A stretch of DNA of 9,217 nt from Polaromonas sp. (GTDB taxonomy: Bacteria > Pseudomonadota > Gammaproteobacteria > Burkholderiales > Burkholderiaceae_C), in contig JAQGMN010000125.1 in assembly GCA_028292345.1 (NCBI GenBank), forward strand, positions 1 through 9,217, written 5' to 3'. Positions 5,846 through 9,217 of the stretch are shown one piece after another. A model generated the notes under the pieces. The model ran no database searches, was not told the DNA's origin, and saw nothing but the letters and a program-made list of their open reading frames with translations. The translations under genes and the position numbers were made by a program. The stretch's first letter is position 1, and each line of letters begins with the position of its first letter.

Positions 5846-6496
5846 ATGCTTCAGTTCCTGCACCATGCCCGGGAGTTCATGCCCATCTTGCTACAGGGCG
5901 CCTGGCTGACCATTTTGGTGACGCTCGGCTCGCTGCTGCTGTCGACCGTCCTGGGCCTGGTGTGGGCCATCATGCGGGTGTCCGGCATTCCCTTGCTGGC
6001 CAACCTGAGCGCTGCCATCATCAACCTGCTGCGCGGCATTCCGATCATCGTGATCCTGTTTTTCCTGTACTTCGTGATGCCCGACGTGGGCATCTCGCTG
6101 TCGGCGCTGCAGGCCGGCATCCTGGGGCTGGGCATCGCCTACTCGGCCTACCAGGCCGAGAACTTCCGCGCAGGCATCGAAGCGGTGGATCCCGGCCAGC
6201 TGGAAGCGGCCCGGGCCATGGGCATGGGCTGGGGGCTGATGATGCGGCGGGTGGTGCTGCCGCAGGCCGTCAGGATCGTGCTTCCGCCCTACGGCAACAT
6301 CATGATCATGATGCTCAAGGACTCGTCGCAGGCCTCGACGATCACCGTCGCCGAGCTGGCGCTGCAGGGCAAGCTGATTGCCACCTCCACCTTCCAGAAC
6401 GCGACCGTGTTCACGCTGGTCGCGCTGATTTACCTGGTCATGTGCGTGCCGCTGATCCTCCTGGTGCGCCATCTTGAAAAGAAGAACAGGAAATGA
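5846..6496 (+). CDS. Amino-acid ABC transporter permease (HisM/GlnP type)
   Basis: A 216-residue inner-membrane protein with about five hydrophobic segments (roughly 14-44, 55-78, 86-104, 147-157 and 184-207), the usual size for polar amino-acid permeases. The EAA loop that docks on the ATPase is clear: EAARAMGMGWGLMMRRVVLPQA (120-141), followed by the conserved PPYGN (147-151) and LKDSS (157-161). It forms the membrane channel for the substrate delivered by the binding protein encoded 45 bp upstream. Only one permease gene is present, so the channel is probably a homodimer, unlike the two-permease HisQM type; this is inference. Its Shine-Dalgarno is weak (GAAAAAG, 5832-5838). The gap from the binding-protein gene has no terminator. 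It overlaps the ATPase gene by 4 bp (ATGA), so the two are translationally coupled. Confidence 0.93.
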   Translation: MLQFLHHAREFMPILLQGAWLTILVTLGSLLLSTVLGLVWAIMRVSGIPLLANLSAAIINLLRGIPIIVILFFLYFVMPDVGISLSALQAGILGLGIAYSAYQAENFRAGIEAVDPGQLEAARAMGMGWGLMMRRVVLPQAVRIVLPPYGNIMIMMLKDSSQASTITVAELALQGKLIATSTFQNATVFTLVALIYLVMCVPLILLVRHLEKKNRK

Positions 6497-7224
6497 TTGA
6501 AATACGCGAGCTGCAAAAATTCTATGGAACGCACCAGGTGCTCAAGGGCATCAACGCCAGCGTGTCCAAGGGCGAGGTGGTGTGCATCATCGGGCCTTCG
6601 GGCTCGGGCAAGTCCACCATCCTGCGCTGCATCAACGGGCTGGAAAGCTACAGCGGCGGCAGCGTCGAGATTCAGGGCCAGCGGGTGGACAACCAGTCGG
6701 CGTCCATCAAGGCCATCCGCACCGAGGTGGCGATGGTGTTCCAGCGCTTCAACCTGTTCCCGCACCGCACGGTGCTCGAAAACGTGACCGAGGGGCCGAT
6801 CTACGTCAAGGGTGAGCCGCGCGAAACCGCCATGGCGCGGGCGCGCGAACTGCTCGCCAGCGTGGGGCTGGCGGAAAAGGAAAGCGCCCATCCGCCGCAG
6901 CTGTCGGGCGGCCAGCAACAGCGTGTGGCCATTGCGCGTGCGCTCGCCATGCAGCCCGAAGCGATTTTGTTCGACGAGCCCACGTCGGCGCTGGACCCTG
7001 AACTGGTGGGCGAAGTCCTTGGCGTGATGCGCAAGCTGGCCGAAGCCGGCATGACGATGGTGGTGGTCACGCACGAGATGCAGTTCGCCCGCGAGGTGGC
7101 CGACCGGGTGATCTTCATCGACGGCGGGGTCATCGTCGAGCAGGGACCGTCCAAAGAGGTTCTGAACAATCCCCAAAACCCGCGGACGCAGGACTTCCTG
7201 CGGCGTGTTCTCCACCCCATGTAA
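6493..7224 (+). CDS. Amino-acid ABC transporter ATP-binding protein (GlnQ/HisP type)
   Basis: The 243-residue ATPase powers the importer from the cytoplasmic side. All nucleotide-binding motifs are intact: Walker A GPSGSGKST (34-42), Q-loop VFQRFNLFPH (82-91), ABC signature LSGGQQQR (137-144), Walker B AILFDEP (157-163) with catalytic E162, D-loop SALD (165-168), and the switch His in VVTHEM (H194). The Q-loop wording and length are those of the polar amino-acid subfamily (GlnQ, HisP, ArtP). The start ATG overlaps the permease stop (ATGA), with AGGAA (6488-6492) directly before it; that spacing is very short, consistent with coupled translation. The oxidoreductase gene begins 10 bp after its stop, so both are on one transcript. 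Substrate specificity is not encoded in this subunit. Confidence 0.95.
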   Translation: MIEIRELQKFYGTHQVLKGINASVSKGEVVCIIGPSGSGKSTILRCINGLESYSGGSVEIQGQRVDNQSASIKAIRTEVAMVFQRFNLFPHRTVLENVTEGPIYVKGEPRETAMARARELLASVGLAEKESAHPPQLSGGQQQRVAIARALAMQPEAILFDEPTSALDPELVGEVLGVMRKLAEAGMTMVVVTHEMQFAREVADRVIFIDGGVIVEQGPSKEVLNNPQNPRTQDFLRRVLHPM

Positions 7225-7234
7225 AGCGCCAAAA

Positions 7235-8533
7235 ATGTCCCAGGAATTCTTTCCCCTGAGCCCGTCCCTGTGGGCCGCCACCGCGGCGCCCGCGCCTGAC
7301 ACCACACCACTGCAAAGCGATGTCAAAGCCGACGTGGTCGTCATCGGCGCGGGCTACTGCGGCCTGAGCACGGCGCTGCACCTGGCCGAGCGCGGCGTGC
7401 GGGTCGTGGTGCTGGAAGCACGCGAAATCGGCTTCGGCGGCTCCGGCCGCAATGGCGGACAGGTCATTCCGGGCATGAAATTCGACCCGAGCGAACTGAT
7501 GGCGATGTTCGGACCAGACAAAGGGCAGCGCCTGGTCGATTTTGCGGCCGGCACGGTCGATGCGGTGTTCAACCTCATCGACAAGCACCAGATGGACGTG
7601 CCGCAGGTGCGCCGTGGCTGGATCCAGGGTTCGCACACGCCGGCCGCGCTCAAGATGGCCGAGCGGCGCGTGCGCGACTGGCGCGCGCAGGGCGTCGTGG
7701 GCGCAAAGCTGCTGGACCGGGCCGAAACCGCCCGGCTACTGGGCACCGACAAATACCTGGGCGGCTGGATGGACCCGCGCGGCGGCGGCGTGCAGCCGCT
7801 GAGCTATGTGCGCGGCCTGGCGCGCGCGGCCATCGCCGCCGGCGTGGTCATTCACACCGGCAGCCCGGCGACGCAACTGCTGCAAGACAAAAACCAGTGG
7901 AAGGTGGTGACCGCAGGCGGCGCCTCCGTCAGCGCCGAGCGCGTGGTGCTGTGCACCAACGGCTACACCGACGGGCTGTGGCCGCAGCTCGGCAAATCGA
8001 TCATCAACGCCAACTCCTTCCAGGTCGCCACCGAGCCGCTGCCCGACGCGGTGCGAAAAAGCATCCTGCCCGAAGGCCATGTGTCGTCGGACGCCCGCAA
8101 CCTGCTGCTGTATTACCGCATCGACCACAGCGGCCGCCTGCTGATGGGCGGCCGGGGAACCTTCAACGAGCCCGATCCGGCCCTGCCCGGCGACTGGTCG
8201 CATCTGGAGAATGTGATCGGCAAGCTGTTCCCGCAGGCGGCGGGCATCCCGATCGCCTACCGCTGGTGCGGGCATGTCGCCATCACCCGCGACTACCTGC
8301 CGCACCTGCACGAACCGGCGCCGGGCCTGCTGATCGACATCGGCTGCCAGGGGCGCGGCGTGGGCTTGCAAACGCGCATGGGCCAGGCGCTGGCCGAGTA
8401 CATCGCCAGCGGCGACAAGCAGGCGCTGCCGGTCGCCCCGTCAAGGATCAAGCCCTTCCCGCTCTACGGGCTGAGGCGCCTGTATGTCTCGGCGGTGATC
8501 GGCTGGTACCGGATGACCGACGGCGGCGTCTGA
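7235..8533 (+). CDS. FAD-dependent amine/amino-acid oxidoreductase (DAO family, PuuB-like)
   Basis: The 432-residue flavoenzyme has an N-terminal FAD Rossmann motif VVVIGAGYCGLS (34-45; G38, G40, G43) ending in the acidic residue E61 of VVLEA that binds the ADP ribose. Next is the GFGGSGRNGGQ segment (67-77), typical of PuuB-like members of the DAO superfamily. Later landmarks are LCTNGYTDGLWP (239-250), YYRIDHSGRLLMGG (293-306), YRWCGHVAITRDYLPHL (342-358) and the FAD-closing region GCQGRGVGLQT (370-380). PuuB oxidises gamma-glutamylputrescine; relatives act on other amines, amino acids or opine-like compounds, releasing an aldehyde or keto acid and usually reducing O2. Position 10 bp after an amino-acid-type importer suggests it oxidises the imported compound. 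No glutamine-synthetase-like puuA or aldehyde dehydrogenase is in the window, so the puu pathway itself is not indicated. ATG 7235 is preferred over GTG 7205, which lies inside the ATPase gene. It has no signal peptide, so it is cytoplasmic. Confidence 0.88.
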   Translation: MSQEFFPLSPSLWAATAAPAPDTTPLQSDVKADVVVIGAGYCGLSTALHLAERGVRVVVLEAREIGFGGSGRNGGQVIPGMKFDPSELMAMFGPDKGQRLVDFAAGTVDAVFNLIDKHQMDVPQVRRGWIQGSHTPAALKMAERRVRDWRAQGVVGAKLLDRAETARLLGTDKYLGGWMDPRGGGVQPLSYVRGLARAAIAAGVVIHTGSPATQLLQDKNQWKVVTAGGASVSAERVVLCTNGYTDGLWPQLGKSIINANSFQVATEPLPDAVRKSILPEGHVSSDARNLLLYYRIDHSGRLLMGGRGTFNEPDPALPGDWSHLENVIGKLFPQAAGIPIAYRWCGHVAITRDYLPHLHEPAPGLLIDIGCQGRGVGLQTRMGQALAEYIASGDKQALPVAPSRIKPFPLYGLRRLYVSAVIGWYRMTDGGV

Positions 8534-8581
8534 GCCGTCCCGGCCGGCCGGTGGCAGGAATCAAGCGCCGCCCGGTGCCCT

Positions 8582-9217
8582 CTACGCCTCGAACAAGGTG
8601 TCGCCATTGCTGCGCGGCGGCGCCACGCCCAGGTGCCGGTAGGCCGCCAGCGTGGCAATGCGCCCGCGCGGCGTGCGCTGGATGAAACCCTGCTGGATCA
8701 GGTAGGGCTCGATCATGTCCTCGATGGTGCCGGGTTCCTCGCCAATGCTCGCGGCAATGTTGTCCAGCCCGACCGGGCCGCCGTCGAACCGGTGGATCAG
8801 CGCCTCCAGGAACTTGCGGTCCATCAAATCGAACCCCAGCGGATCGACGTCCAGCATGGCGAGCGCGCGGTTGGCAATGTCCAGCGTGATGGTGCCGCTG
8901 CCCTTGACATCGGCATAGTCGCGCACCCGGCGCAGCAGCCGGTTGGCAATGCGCGGCGTGCCGCGCGAGCGCCGGGCGATCTCGAAGCCGCCCTCCTCGT
9001 TCATGGGCGCATTCAGCAGGCCGGCGCTGCGCCTGACGATGCGCGCCAGTTCCTCGGGGGTGTAGAACTCCAGCCGGGCGACGATGCCGAAGCGGTCGCG
9101 CAGGGGGTTGGTCAGCATGCCGGCGCGCGTCGTGGCGCCGACCAGCGTGAAGGGCTGCAGGTCGAGCTTGATCGAGCGCGCCGCCGGGCCTTCGCCGATC
9201 ATGATGTCGATCTGGTA
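8582..9217 (-). CDS. ruvB: Holliday junction branch migration helicase RuvB, C-terminal part
   Basis: The frame runs from the right edge to a TAG at 8584-8582 and encodes the last 211 residues of RuvB. The roughly 130-140 N-terminal residues, including Walker A and most of the AAA+ core up to Walker B, lie outside the window. RuvB hexamers with RuvA drive branch migration during recombinational repair. Recognisable elements are DIMIGEGPAARSIK, sensor 1 GATTRAG, LRDRFG with the arginine finger, sensor 2 in RGTPRIANRLLRRVRD, GGPVGLDN, and the DNA-binding winged helix ending LIQQGFIQRTPRGR. These match E. coli RuvB nearly word for word from memory. The C-terminus extends past the wing to DTLFEA. 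The gene converges with the oxidoreductase across 48 bp (8534-8581) that contain a GC palindrome CCGGCCGGCCGG (8540-8551) but no U-run terminator. Confidence 0.97.
   Translation of the reverse strand, partial: YQIDIMIGEGPAARSIKLDLQPFTLVGATTRAGMLTNPLRDRFGIVARLEFYTPEELARIVRRSAGLLNAPMNEEGGFEIARRSRGTPRIANRLLRRVRDYADVKGSGTITLDIANRALAMLDVDPLGFDLMDRKFLEALIHRFDGGPVGLDNIAASIGEEPGTIEDMIEPYLIQQGFIQRTPRGRIATLAAYRHLGVAPPRSNGDTLFEA

Noticed and set aside
6430..7344. 304-codon minus-strand open frame opposite the ATPase gene
   Set aside because: It is antisense to an intact ABC ATPase with all motifs, and its composition (His/Arg/Leu) is typical of a shadow frame.
8534..8581. Possible bidirectional terminator between the oxidoreductase and ruvB
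   Set aside because: The GC palindrome CCGGCCGGCCGG has no loop and no U run on either strand, so it does not meet the pattern of an intrinsic terminator.
1..9217. Mobile elements, CRISPR arrays, tRNA genes or defence systems
   Set aside because: No transposase, integrase, terminal inverted repeats, regularly spaced repeats or tRNA-like cloverleaf could be seen, and the genes look like ordinary host chromosome.

Overview
The window looks like chromosomal DNA of a GC-rich betaproteobacterium, most likely Burkholderiales and probably Comamonadaceae (Polaromonas/Variovorax-like). This rests on base composition, codon use, the recognisable RuvB, and the style of the envelope proteins; it is inferred from recall, not from a search. 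I see no tRNA or rRNA gene, insertion sequence, integrase, phage gene or CRISPR array.

Left half (1-3905): small envelope-directed genes, mostly poorly characterised. The tail of a small secreted protein (3-284) is followed by a DUF3606 protein (371-553). Two genes on the minus strand come next: an RcnB/CigR-like His-rich periplasmic protein (2443-1913) and, 100 bp downstream of it, an exported protein with two beta/gamma-crystallin modules and a glycine-zipper segment (1812-691), closed by a clear rho-independent terminator (640-612). Divergent from them is a translationally coupled pair: a secreted protein of unknown function (2668-3522) and a lipoprotein with a BamE/SmpA-like domain (3519-3905).

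Middle (3906-4262): a 357-bp non-coding stretch whose AT-rich right end carries overlapping palindromes and a direct repeat directly before the next gene. These are probably operators.

Right half (4263-8533): a compact plus-strand cluster. It holds an XRE-cupin regulator, a periplasmic amino-acid-type binding protein, one permease, an ATPase that overlaps the permease by 4 bp, and a PuuB-like FAD-dependent amine/amino-acid oxidoreductase 10 bp further on. The simplest reading is a self-contained uptake-and-oxidation module for an amino acid, polyamine derivative or opine-like compound, controlled by the cupin regulator. The substrate cannot be read from the sequence. The window ends with the C-terminal 211 codons of ruvB on the minus strand, convergent with the oxidase.

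No clearly unprecedented system is visible. The best leads are the crystallin/glycine-zipper fusion next to the His-periodic RcnB-like gene, the uncharacterised secreted protein/lipoprotein pair, the operator array before the regulator, and the importer-oxidase cluster of unknown substrate.
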